Of a stretch of DNA of 64,000 nt, positions 32,791 through 42,561 are shown one piece after another. Under the pieces are notes generated by a model that searched no databases, was not told where the DNA came from, and saw only the letters and a program-made list of their open reading frames with translations. Source of the stretch: Batkoa obscura. Taxonomy: Eukaryota > Entomophthoromycota > Entomophthoromycetes > Entomophthorales > Batkoaceae. The position numbers were made by a program, and so were the translations under genes. Location: the NCBI GenBank assembly GCA_030770535.1, contig JASVEC010000024.1:310001-374000 (forward strand). Direction: 5' to 3'. Every line of letters begins with the position of its first letter. Position 1 is the stretch's first letter.

Positions 32791-33721
32791 ATGGCTGATA
32801 TTGAAACTGAAGTTCAACAAGAGTTACCCACCATTGAAAAAATTGATGTTTATTATTGTCAAGGTAATAGTTAATCTAACTCAAATATCATTCTTAACTA
32901 ATCTTATCATCTTACAGTCTGCACTCTTCCATCTGAAGTAAAACCTCAATCATTCTTTTTTATGTATCAACTAACTAACTTAGTATTGCGAATATGGACC
33001 TACTTTCGAACGCTGTAAACAAAGTTTAAAGGAAGATAATAAGGAATTATTTAATCAATTATATGGTACTGGTACAGTTATTATTTTATTTCTAACTTTG
33101 AACTTAAATTTCATTTTCATCAGACGATGCTCCCGATAGTACAACCAATGTGGATAGTAGAGCTATAAGAAAAGGTAATAAATTGATACTAATTAAGGTT
33201 ATAAAAGCTAAGCTTGATATAAGCTGCTGAAAAAATTAAGAAAGAAGAAGAGAAAAAAGATGTAAGATTTTATTAAAAAAATCCATGAGTTGGTTTAATT
33301 GTATCCACTGTAGAAATCACGTATTACTATTAAACGTATCGAGCGTAATAAACGTAAATATATTACTTCTATTCAAGGTTTAGAAGTATTTGGTAATATT
33401 TTTATTTATTTATTTTAACCATATTAACTAATTTAACAAACAAAATTAAAGGCGTTGAGTTGAAAAAAGCAGCCAAATTATTTGCTAATAAATTTGCATG
33501 TGGTTCATCAGTAACTAAAACAGCTACTGGTCAAGAAGAGATTGTGGTGCAAGGTGATGTTTCTGAAGAACTTTTGGAATTAATTACCAAAACTTGGCCT
33601 GAGGTAAGGGATTTTTATCATAATGATATATAATAGTTTTTATTCTTGTAATTTTTTTTATTAGATTGAAGAAGATAAGGTGGACCTTAAGGAAGATAAA
33701 AAAGGAAAGAAAAGTTCTTAG
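32791..33721 (+). CDS. TMA22: DENR/Tma22 translation factor
   Basis: Eight exons (32791-32863, 32918-32937, 32984-33071, 33124-33174, 33224-33261, 33314-33392, 33452-33603, 33665-33721) give 185 residues. The N-terminal metal-binding motif is CQVCTLPSEYCEYG; the C-terminal SUI1 domain reads RITIKRIERNKRKYITSIQG, LKKAAKLFANKFACGSSV and GQEEIVVQGDV. DENR pairs with MCT-1/Tma20 to recycle 40S subunits and promote re-initiation. It is the one intact gene inside the degraded 29-37 kb tract, so that tract is not simply dead duplicated DNA. Confidence 0.93.
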
Positions 33722-34109
33722 TTTGATTGATGGATTAATCTTAAATAAATTGGAATGAATTAAATCGTTTGTGATATTTATGGCTAAAAATTTTAACATT
33801 TTAATATAGTTTTATTAATGCTATACAGCTAAGAAATTGGTATGAATTTTATAAAAATAACGGAAATTTAAGAGTTTGAGCACGTTTTAATTACCGACAT
33901 ATTAATTTAACAATAAATACCTTAAGAGTCTCTATTCCCTATCAGTATTAACCCTATTACCATAGAAAAGTCACTTATAGTTAACGAGTTAAACAAGACG
34001 ATTTAATAAATTCAACCAAACTTTAGTTTATTTCAATTCTTTGTCAATAAAACTTAACTTTCATAGTTTAATAAAAAAGAAGTGTCTGTTTAAAAGTACA
34101 CGAGCTAAA
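33722..34109. other. intergenic, no gene seen
   Basis: AT-rich spacer between DENR and the decayed TAD3 copy. Confidence 0.5.
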
Positions 34110-34799
34110 ATTTAAATAGACTATAAGCTACAAAGAAGAAAGTGAATTGGATTTAGGTAAGTAGTTAAAAAAAGAAACAACCGAGATTTAATGCTACAAC
34201 GGGGTAGAAATCATCGTAACTAATATCTAAGCTAGATTTTCAATCAAATAATTAAGAATTCAATTTGTTAAATTTATATAATCTACATATCTATCTTTAA
34301 AACTAAAGTTAGTTTTAAAAACATAATCATAATCATAATCCCAAAAAATTATTAAGCATTTTAATAGGTTTAAAAATAAGTAGTGTCTTTTGATTATGTT
34401 GATAACAGCAATTATTTTCATCATTTGTATTAACTTTAACTAGATTTAAATAACCTTAAATTATTAATCAGTATCCTAATAGCTTAGAAGATTGAAGCTT
34501 AGATTTCACATGACAGGAATCAATTAAAGAAAAGAGTAAACTTATAGAAACATATCTAATAAAACTACTGAAACGTATACCATTAAATAGAAAGTGAATT
34601 TTATGAAATAATGGGGAAGTGGCTGACAGTAGATCGGAAGTTAATCAAATAAAATAAGTTGTTTTATTTTATCTTTTATCTTTCATTATACAAATCACTT
34701 TAGCATTGTCAAAGAATAATTGAGTTGATATCAAATGAGATGAAACCACTACAGATGGTAGTGACATCAGTTGACATAGTGGTACTTTTTGAAACATAA

Positions 34800-34906
34800 T
34801 ATAGGGGTCTTTGTTTTGATTTTATTGCTTTTTTCATTTTTTAAGCGCTATTTGAGTGAAAAAATTGTTAATCCAAACTCTTAAGCAAAAAAATACATCG
34901 CCATAT
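34800..34906 (-). mobile_element. MITE copy 14 (reverse)
   Basis: TATAGGGGTCTTTG at left, ACATCGCCATA at right; central TTAAGCGCTATTTGAG. Confidence 0.88.
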
Positions 34907-34917
34907 TATGAATTTGA

Positions 34918-35022
34918 TATGGGGATGTATTTTTTTGTTTAAGAATTTTACTAACAATCTTTCCATTCAAATAGCGCTTAAAAAATGAAAAATAATGAAA
35001 CTAAAAAAAACAACCCTATATA
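34918..35022 (+). mobile_element. MITE copy 15
   Basis: TATGGGGATGTATTTTTTTG to ACAACCCTATA, 11 bp after copy 14 in opposite orientation. Confidence 0.9.
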
Positions 35023-35370
35023 TTATATATGTTAATAAAAATAATATCAACAAAAAGGAAGTAAAAAAAGAAAAGGAACAAAATCAGAGATTGGGGCTAA
35101 CTATCTATGTCAGAATTTGAATTTTTATTCAAGTTCAGAACCTTATATTATACAAGAGAATTACTACCATATTTAATTGCTTTTTGATATATTTTTCTTT
35201 TTGGTTAGGTGTGTTGTGGTGTTAGTTCATTCTGGAGTACAATATGTGTTTTGTAAGTTTAAAAATGAAAATTATGATGCACTTGATTCTAAAGCTAAAA
35301 TTCATAAATTTTAAAGGTTCAAATCACCATTATAAAGCGTTTGTTGGAAATTTTGAGCAGATATAATTGA

Positions 35371-36309
35371 GTCTATTGATATTATATAGTAATTACGATA
35401 GAGTGTTAATCGTATTTATAATTTGAGGTAGATTAGCTTGATTCAATATAATCTCATATCATGTTAGAGTTATAATGGGCTAAATCTTATATCAATATTA
35501 AGCTCTTTATTCCAATTAATGAAACTTTCAGTATAAGAATTTATGGTCTTTTAGTTTAAAACAATAAGATAAACTTTACAAAAGTCACTTTTTCTAGAAT
35601 GAAACTGTAGATATGAGAAATTAATTAAGCCATAGCTTTGTATATTAAATAATTTGAGTGGTTTTTAATATGCTTAATGAGTTTAAATAACAATAAAATT
35701 ATTGCTATATATATTAAAATCAAGTAGATTTTTAATCTATCATTCAACACCTCTATTTATCACCAAGGATAACACTGATATAATGATAACCATGATATGG
35801 GGATATATTTTTTTGCTTAATAATTTTACTAACAATTTCTCCACCTAAATAGCGCTCAAAAAATGGAAAAAGTTATGAAGTTAAAAAAAACAGCTCCACA
35901 TATTGAAAATGTTTTAAATAGTGAAATAATCATCATAGGGTAAATTAAGAAAAACTATAATCCTATAATATAAATTTCTAAATTAATAATACTGATAATT
36001 TAAATAAGAGTCTATTTATAGAGGCTATAATGCTGTCCAGCATAACATCTTTTTATCCAAGTTAATTTTGAATAGCTTTCCATCAGATCATCTGCTATTT
36101 CATTAACACCCTATCTAAAGCATATAAAAAGAAATAAAAGGGTAGTAAGGTTATAATTAATTTTTTCATCAAATCTCTTAAATAAGGTTACTTAATTTTT
36201 AATGCTTTGAGGTTAGGAAATAAGGACAAAAATAAACGAAGTTCTGAAGTGTGGCATAAAAAAAGATAATATCAATTTGCTTTATAAAAGTACATTTTTT
36301 TAAATTATA
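35371..36309. other. intergenic with one MITE
   Basis: First about 190 bp are homologous to the 3' flank of the intact TAD3; the rest is AT-rich DNA carrying a MITE at 35796. Confidence 0.55.
35796..35902 (+). mobile_element. MITE copy 16
   Basis: TATGGGGATATATTTTTTTG to ACAGCTCCACATA. Confidence 0.88.
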
Positions 36310-37361
36310 TTATTTATTGTAAATATCACCTTCATTTAAATATAATTGACAAAACATTATTTTGATATCAAAGTTTAATTCACTGAAAAGGATAATTCGT
36401 ATATTAGATAATAAAGAAATTGGCCTTAACAATTTTATTGTGCATATACTAAAGCGAACTTTTAAGATTGACAATTTCAAAAGATAGTATGTACAGTTGT
36501 TGAATTGAAGCACTCTAAAGCAACGATATTATTGCTTTCTATAACTTTTCTATTATATTCGTCAAAACTAAATTTTGAATCACGAGTATCTATGAGTTTC
36601 ATAATCTTAACTGCTTTAAATCACTAGGATATTTTATAATTTTATTAATAGTATCTCCAACAATTTCTAACTTTAACTTTGAGCTAAAACCTGTCTTTGG
36701 ATTCAGATGAATATTATATTTAATATCTCCACAATGTTGTAATTTTAACACTTTTAAAATTTTAAGCTTTGTTTTAATTGTCTTTAATCCATTTGAAGTT
36801 AAAGTACCTTTTGCTGATATTGAAAGGGATCTTATTTTATCTGGATTTGAACGTTGAATCATATTTTCAGTACATGACCTTCAATAAAGTCAAGTATTTC
36901 AAGTTGTTTTGAATAATTTTTGAATAATTCCAATAAACCTATGTAATTGTATTCTCCCAACATTATTTCCTTAAATCTTGGTATTTTGCTGACTAGTTTA
37001 ATATTACTGGAATCATTATTCTCAGAATTATTATTGTTGTTGCTATTACCTTTAATACTATTTTCAAAATCATAACTGATTGACGATAAATTCGGAGAAT
37101 ATTCTAAATACTAAAAGTACCATAATACATACTAGTATGCTTCATTAAAGGCCTATTTTCCCTAATAAACTTTTCTTGGTACGTCCAATATTCCTTAAGC
37201 CCATACCAATTGTAAATTGAATAAACCAAGTTACATTTGATTATATTACTAAGATTATTGAATATATGCTTGTTTAAGAAGCATAGCTCAAATAGTTTCT
37301 CTAGTTCCAATAGCCTAAATATCCCTTCTAATAACATATCAGGTAATTGCCCGGGTCTCAA
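36310..37361 (-). pseudogene. F-box protein gene, probably disrupted
   Basis: The first 85 codons (from ATG at 37361) form a clear F-box: LPDMLLEGIFRLLELEKLFE followed by CFLNKHIFNNLS. The downstream sequence keeps coding character in a different frame (a low-complexity Asn stretch, then KIPRFKEIML and LELFKNYSKQLEILDFIEG, then KLKILKVLKLQHCGDIKYN), consistent with a leucine-rich substrate-binding region, but I found no intron that would join the pieces. About two or more breaks. F-box proteins recruit substrates to SCF ubiquitin ligases. A related fragment lies at about 46880-47350. Confidence 0.6.
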
Positions 37362-38033
37362 TGATATTTCAGTATAAGCTGTATGAACTTAAGTTAATTT
37401 GATTTTGGTTACTTATATTGGGATATATTGAGCAAATTTCAATTAAACTTTTAAGAAAATGGTAAATTGTTGACCACATTAATATAGCTTAAACTTCAAT
37501 ATTTATGATGTTCAAGTCTACATTTAAGTAATAAATAAACCCTTTATAATAGCATTTGGGGATGTATTTTTGTGTTTAAGAATTTTACTAGCAATTTTTC
37601 CGCTCAAATAGTGCCTAAAAGATGAAAAAAATAATGAAACCAAAAAAACATACCTATGTTGGTTTTCTAGCTTAATTTTTAGGTTGCATAATTTTAAAAA
37701 TTAAACCAATAATTTAATTAGCATTTATTGTATCTGAGAGACACTCTCAAGAAGCAAAAGGTTAATATAGATTTGAGTTTGTGAAACATTATGAGGATAC
37801 GACTCATTTGGCCAATCAATAGCATTCGTCAAAAAATTATTGGAAATTAGACAAGCACTTCATGTCCTCAGATTGACTCACAAGCTCAAATTTATGATGA
37901 CAGTTTAAATTTTTGTTTTACGGAATTTTCATTTCACAAACTTTCAATTAGAATTGTGGTCCTTTTTTGACTTTCTATCTCTAACAAATTCTATATTTTA
38001 CTTTCAATTCTAAAGAATACAATTTCAGTCCCA
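37362..38033. other. intergenic with one MITE
   Basis: Between divergent genes; MITE at 37555. A G/T-rich and A/C-rich stretch about 37740-37900 shows an imperfect inverted repeat of short words (CTCAAG, TTTGAGTTTGTG / CACAAGCTCAAAT). Confidence 0.5.
37555..37657 (+). mobile_element. MITE copy 17
   Basis: TTTGGGGATGTATTTTTGTG to ACATACCTATG; degraded termini. Confidence 0.85.
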
Positions 38034-39509
38034 ATGTGTGATAAAATAAGCGAACAAAATAAAATCGAGAATAACGGCCTCAATCCTCAAGGTCTCATTG
38101 CAATAAGTGAAGAAGCCAAGAGTAATTTAATGTTATTAGTAGATGAGGAAGGTATGCCTACAAAGAAAGCAGCAGAGTTATTATCTATCAGCCCAACAGC
38201 AGCAGGAACAATAATATCTGGGGAAATCAAAAAGTTAGAGGAAGCCTCAGAAAAAATACAAAAACAAATGGAGATGGTACAAAAGATAACGACAGTCAAA
38301 GGACAACGTGTAAAAAAAAATACCAAGGTAGGGATACCAAAGGTTGTAAAAAAAAGTGGTATGGAGAGGCTTATAGAGGAAGATGAAATATATCGAATAC
38401 TATTACCTGGCGGAGATGATATTATTCAAAAAATAGAAGAAGAAAATATTAGAGCTAGAATGAAAAAGATTCCTGATGAAAAAGAGAAGTTAAGAATAGA
38501 AAAGATTGCTGAGGTAAAAGCAGAAAGAAAACGAAAAGTGGAAAAATTAAAAATGGTGACGCAGTTGGATGAAGAAAAATATGAAATACAAAGGGCCAAA
38601 GAAATGGAGGAAAAACAAGAGGTTGCTGAAGAAGAACGAAGAATGACTATGCAAAAATTTCAAGAAGTAAAGGAGGGCCAATCAATAGCAGAAAAAAATA
38701 GTAGGAATACATTTGAAGGAGTTACAAAAATAACTGAAACGGAAAGGATCAAAGAAAATGAAAGGGTTAGGGTACGAAAAGTGGCCGAACAAGAACAAAT
38801 AAAAAGGATAAGTATACAAAATGGCTCCAAAGAAAAGAAAAAAGCAAAGATTTCAATGTCGTTAGGAAAAGATAAGCTTGAAAAAGTTGAAGAGAAACGA
38901 ATTCAAACGCAAAAGGTTGCTGAAGAAAAAGCAAGACTAAAAATGCAAAAGGAAGCTGAAGAAAAAGCAGGAAGGAAGCAAAAGGCAGAAGAAAAGGCAA
39001 GAGTGAAAATCCAGAAAAATCCAGAAACTACTAAAGGGGGTGATATATTAACTGTACAAGATACAAATGATACAAATAATACTAAAGTTTATCGAAAGTA
39101 TGCTGAAGTCAATGATAAACTTCGAAGGTATTTAATCTTTTTAGTGAAGGATCAAGGGCAAAGTATTCAAGAAGCAGCGAACTTTTTAATGATTAGATAT
39201 GAAGAGGCGGTAGCCATTATTCATCATGAAGAAGATAAAATTAGGAGAGCTAATGATTTGGAAACAGTAGAAATACGAGAAGATGGTGTTATAATTGGAC
39301 AGAGTAGTGAAATAATGGAAAGCATTCGAGTTCAACAGGCTAATAAGGAAAAAATGGAGATTAAACAGAAGTTATTGGATCTAGTTCATAAACAAGGAAA
39401 ACCAATCAAAGAAGCAGCTAAATTAGTGGAGATTAGTCATCTTGAGGCAAGGGGTATTGTTGATGAAGAAATAAATCGATTGAAAGCGATAACGCAAAAA
39501 AAATACTAA
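38034..39509 (+). CDS. coiled-coil protein with three homeodomain-like HTH modules
   Basis: Intronless, 491 residues. Three copies of an about 45-residue helix-turn-helix module can be read: residues 26-66 (LLVDEEGMPTKKAAELLSIS), 356-400 (FLVKDQGQSIQEAANFLMIR) and 440-485 (DLVHKQGKPIKEAAKLVEIS). Each has a leading Leu/Val helix, a Gly turn, EAA and a trailing A..II/IV..E helix. Residues about 70-350 are a highly charged Lys/Glu/Arg coiled coil with RxQK-type heptads. Single modules of this sort are common as homeodomain-like domains in zygomycete proteins and in transposases. I know no described protein with this three-module layout; a DNA-binding, multimeric role is inference. Confidence 0.7.
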   Translation: MCDKISEQNKIENNGLNPQGLIAISEEAKSNLMLLVDEEGMPTKKAAELLSISPTAAGTIISGEIKKLEEASEKIQKQMEMVQKITTVKGQRVKKNTKVGIPKVVKKSGMERLIEEDEIYRILLPGGDDIIQKIEEENIRARMKKIPDEKEKLRIEKIAEVKAERKRKVEKLKMVTQLDEEKYEIQRAKEMEEKQEVAEEERRMTMQKFQEVKEGQSIAEKNSRNTFEGVTKITETERIKENERVRVRKVAEQEQIKRISIQNGSKEKKKAKISMSLGKDKLEKVEEKRIQTQKVAEEKARLKMQKEAEEKAGRKQKAEEKARVKIQKNPETTKGGDILTVQDTNDTNNTKVYRKYAEVNDKLRRYLIFLVKDQGQSIQEAANFLMIRYEEAVAIIHHEEDKIRRANDLETVEIREDGVIIGQSSEIMESIRVQQANKEKMEIKQKLLDLVHKQGKPIKEAAKLVEISHLEARGIVDEEINRLKAITQKKY

Positions 39510-40382
39510 AAAGCTAAATAGGATATAAATAAAAGTAGGAAGAACATCAAATAATCAAGATAAGGATATTGATAAACATTATGGTAGTTTGTTTGATGAT
39601 AAAGAACTTTATGATATTGGAAAGCAAATCATGAGACTAAAAGGTGATTATTGATAGCGACAAATGGAAGAAAGATGGGGAAAATTATAGTAAAGTATTT
39701 ATTGATTTAGTACAATGAGATAGTGATTAGGTAGTTTTATTTGGTATTAAGTTTAAATAATTATTAAGTAGTAAAATTGATGGGAAAGGTACTACTGATG
39801 AACTTTTTTTTTTAATTTATATTATAAAAACTTATACTCAGTTTAGGAAACAGTTTTTAATGATACGAAAAGCGAATTTAATTAAAATGTAAATAAAGGC
39901 ATTTATATAAGTTAAATGATTTTTTATTTAAAGTTTGAAGCAAATATTTTAAATTATTAAAATTCTATTTATTATTGATTATAGAATAAAATATGGGGAT
40001 GTTTTTTTTTGATTTATTACTTTTCTATTTTTTAAGCGCTATTTGAATGGAAAAATTGTTAGTAAAATTCTTAAACATAAAACTACATCCCCATATACTT
40101 TTATAAAATCTAATTTATTGTAAATTTATAATTCACTATTACCCTAAAAGTAAAGTCAATATAAAGCATTATATTTTTTTAGTGAACTGAATACCTCATT
40201 AAGAAAATAAAAATAAATATACAAAAAAATTAAAATTATTTTTGAATAAATTTTATTATAAAAAACCAAGCTATAATGTAAATCCTAGTTTCAAGCTAAC
40301 TAATATCATTTCATATAGCAAATACCCATAGCTAGTTGAATCTAAAATCTAGTCATGTATTACAATTTCCCCCATTCTTTAC
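39510..40382. other. intergenic with one MITE
   Basis: About 39537-39653 stays open in one frame (HYGSLFDDKELYDIGKQI) and could be a C-terminal exon of the preceding gene or its relic; otherwise AT-rich DNA and a MITE at 39992. Confidence 0.45.
39992..40096 (-). mobile_element. MITE copy 18 (reverse)
   Basis: TATGGGGATGTTTTTTTTTG to CTACATCCCCATA. Confidence 0.9.
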
Positions 40383-42323
40383 TTACATAATATCCTTCAA
40401 TTCCTCAGCTTCCAGAACAGCCATTAATGCATTTTTATCCATTGGAATAAAATATTTTTCTCCACTTTTAGTTTTAACTTCTTTAATAACCCCATGATCT
40501 AAAAATTCTGTTAATTGAGATTGCCATGCTTTAAAAGTAGAAGCTAAAAATCTCTTTCTACATAAATTAAAGAACTGTTGATCAGAAATTCCTAATGAAT
40601 CATCTCCTTTACTTCTTCCTTTATTTGTTAATTGATTTTTTTTATTGAAGATTAATTCATTATCTCCAACAGTGGCAGGTTTATTATATTCAATATCTTC
40701 TTTCAATTGTTCATTGACTAATATTTTAAATATACCTTTCGCTTTGGCATTAACTGAAGCTAACACTTGTGTTACTCCACGTAAGGTGATTTGACCATTA
40801 ACAATTAAACTGGTTGGAATGAGCGGTGAAGTTTCAAACGAAGTTTCAACTTTATAAGGGATAAATGTAGTCATTTCCTGTGATAAAAAATTAAATTTTG
40901 TCATACTAACATTATCCCATAATAAAGTAGCTCGAATATGGTCAATTGTACAGATAAGAGAAATTTTTTCAAGTTGACTAAGGGACATGAATATATTTTG
41001 AATGACTTTGCTACGTAAATTCTCTCCATCAATATTATGAACTATCAAATATAATTTACTAATATCATCTTTTTTTTCCAATGCTTCTTTAATAAATTGT
41101 ACAGTTTCCATTGGTTTACTAATTAAACATTTGGCTCTTAGTTTTTTACATATTAATGTTAAGATTGTTTTTAATGTTATATTGGGAAAATAACCATTAA
41201 TAACTAGAACTATACTATCATCAGTAATTAAACATTTTTTGGCAAAATCTAATATTGTTTCTCTTTTGCTACCATACCCATAAAATAATAAATTAAAATT
41301 AGAATTTAAACAAAATTTATACTGAGAATAATATTTTTGATGATATTGTTTCATGAAATTTATTCTCTTTTCTTTTGATTGTTGTATATTATCAATAGCT
41401 TTGCGTACATTATTTGGTTCTAAATTTTGTAAATTAGATAATATATTATCGGATGTTATCTTCCCTTTCTTTATATGATAAGTTTCAAAATAATTAGCAA
41501 ATCCAATATCATTATCTTCAATATAATATTCTAATTGATCATCAAACTCAATCTCTACTTCTTCTTTTAAATATTCAATACTCATACCTTCTTGTGAAGT
41601 TGATAATAAAGATTCATCATGTATAGATTTAATACTTACATCAATTAATACCTTTTTCTTTTTTGGTAAGCTATTCTTCTTTGGAGTTCCACTTTCTCTT
41701 TTAATTGTTTCTTTGGCACCTGGTTGTCGAATTGAATACTTTTCATTACCAGCAATAGTAGATAAATTATGACTATTTTTCGACATCATACTTTGATTAC
41801 CAAATAATTCACTTCGATTCATGGATAATATAGAATGATTATTTGTTTGATTCATTATATGAGATGTATAAATACTTGAATTATGGCTTTGATTAAATTT
41901 ATTAATACTCTTGTTAAAACTCTTATTATTATCTTTACTATTTAATATTTGACTATTGTTATTTTTCTTTTCACTGATATCGTATTTTTCATTACCTTTG
42001 ATAATTGATGTATTATAATTCTCTTTTGATAACATACTTTTATTACCAAATATTTCGCTCTTAGACATGGATAGTAAACTCTTATTATGCGTCTGGTTAT
42101 GTAAATGAGATAGATACATACTGGAGTTATGACTTATATTGAATTTATTCATACTTTTATTATGTTGACTTGGTTTCTGTTTGCTGACAGCAGCTGGTTT
42201 TTCCTGGGATGTCTCGTGGCCTTCATTGATAGGCTCTAATGGTTCATACTCCTGATTGGGTTCTAAATCATAAGACTCGAGAACTGAGATATCATTCACA
42301 TCACCTTCGCTATTGCTATCCAT
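40383..42323 (-). CDS. ORC2: origin recognition complex subunit 2
   Basis: Intronless, 646 residues. The C-terminal two thirds carry the ORC2 AAA-like domain: FNLLFYGYGSKRETILDFA, VLVINGYFPNITLKTIL, LYLIVHNIDGENLRSKVIQ and TIDHIRATLLWDN are textbook ORC2 segments, followed by a winged-helix C-terminus. ORC2 is a core subunit of the complex that marks replication origins. The N-terminus is disordered, Asn/Ser-rich and contains two tandem copies (about residues 55-117 and 134-198) of a unit with SMNKFN, HNSS, NQTxN, S.SMxxSEIFGN and GNEKY. Start chosen as the only ATG before the repeats. Confidence 0.93.
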   Translation of the reverse strand: MDSNSEGDVNDISVLESYDLEPNQEYEPLEPINEGHETSQEKPAAVSKQKPSQHNKSMNKFNISHNSSMYLSHLHNQTHNKSLLSMSKSEIFGNKSMLSKENYNTSIIKGNEKYDISEKKNNNSQILNSKDNNKSFNKSINKFNQSHNSSIYTSHIMNQTNNHSILSMNRSELFGNQSMMSKNSHNLSTIAGNEKYSIRQPGAKETIKRESGTPKKNSLPKKKKVLIDVSIKSIHDESLLSTSQEGMSIEYLKEEVEIEFDDQLEYYIEDNDIGFANYFETYHIKKGKITSDNILSNLQNLEPNNVRKAIDNIQQSKEKRINFMKQYHQKYYSQYKFCLNSNFNLLFYGYGSKRETILDFAKKCLITDDSIVLVINGYFPNITLKTILTLICKKLRAKCLISKPMETVQFIKEALEKKDDISKLYLIVHNIDGENLRSKVIQNIFMSLSQLEKISLICTIDHIRATLLWDNVSMTKFNFLSQEMTTFIPYKVETSFETSPLIPTSLIVNGQITLRGVTQVLASVNAKAKGIFKILVNEQLKEDIEYNKPATVGDNELIFNKKNQLTNKGRSKGDDSLGISDQQFFNLCRKRFLASTFKAWQSQLTEFLDHGVIKEVKTKSGEKYFIPMDKNALMAVLEAEELKDIM

Positions 42324-42561
42324 TTTATTGAACCAGTGTTTCGATTTGACTTGGAAATTGAATGAAAATTATGCAAAATACAAATAGGTTGAGCTAGAAA
42401 ATAGTCAAGCTTATTTTTTAAAATGAATCAAATCATCAATTGAATAAAGGATGAGTTTCATTGGCTTTTCAATCTCCCTGAAAGTCCACCTTGTAAAATG
42501 GGATTTTTGAATTTAATTTGTTAACCTTATTTGTTCCAGTACTTGGTAAAATAGTAAAGAA

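Larger units (their letters stand above)
34110..35370 (+). pseudogene. decayed TAD3 copy, introns retained, split by two MITEs
   Basis: Traces of exon 1-2 (near 34135-34260), exon 4 (near 34515-34650), exon 6 (near 34705-34790 and 35065-35155) and exon 7 (near 35210-35362) of the TAD3 gene follow one another in order. The introns between exons 1/2 and 6/7 are still present, so it arose by DNA duplication and not by retroposition. Two MITEs in opposite orientation (34800-35022) sit inside the exon 6 equivalent. Numerous frame-breaking changes. Confidence 0.8.
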
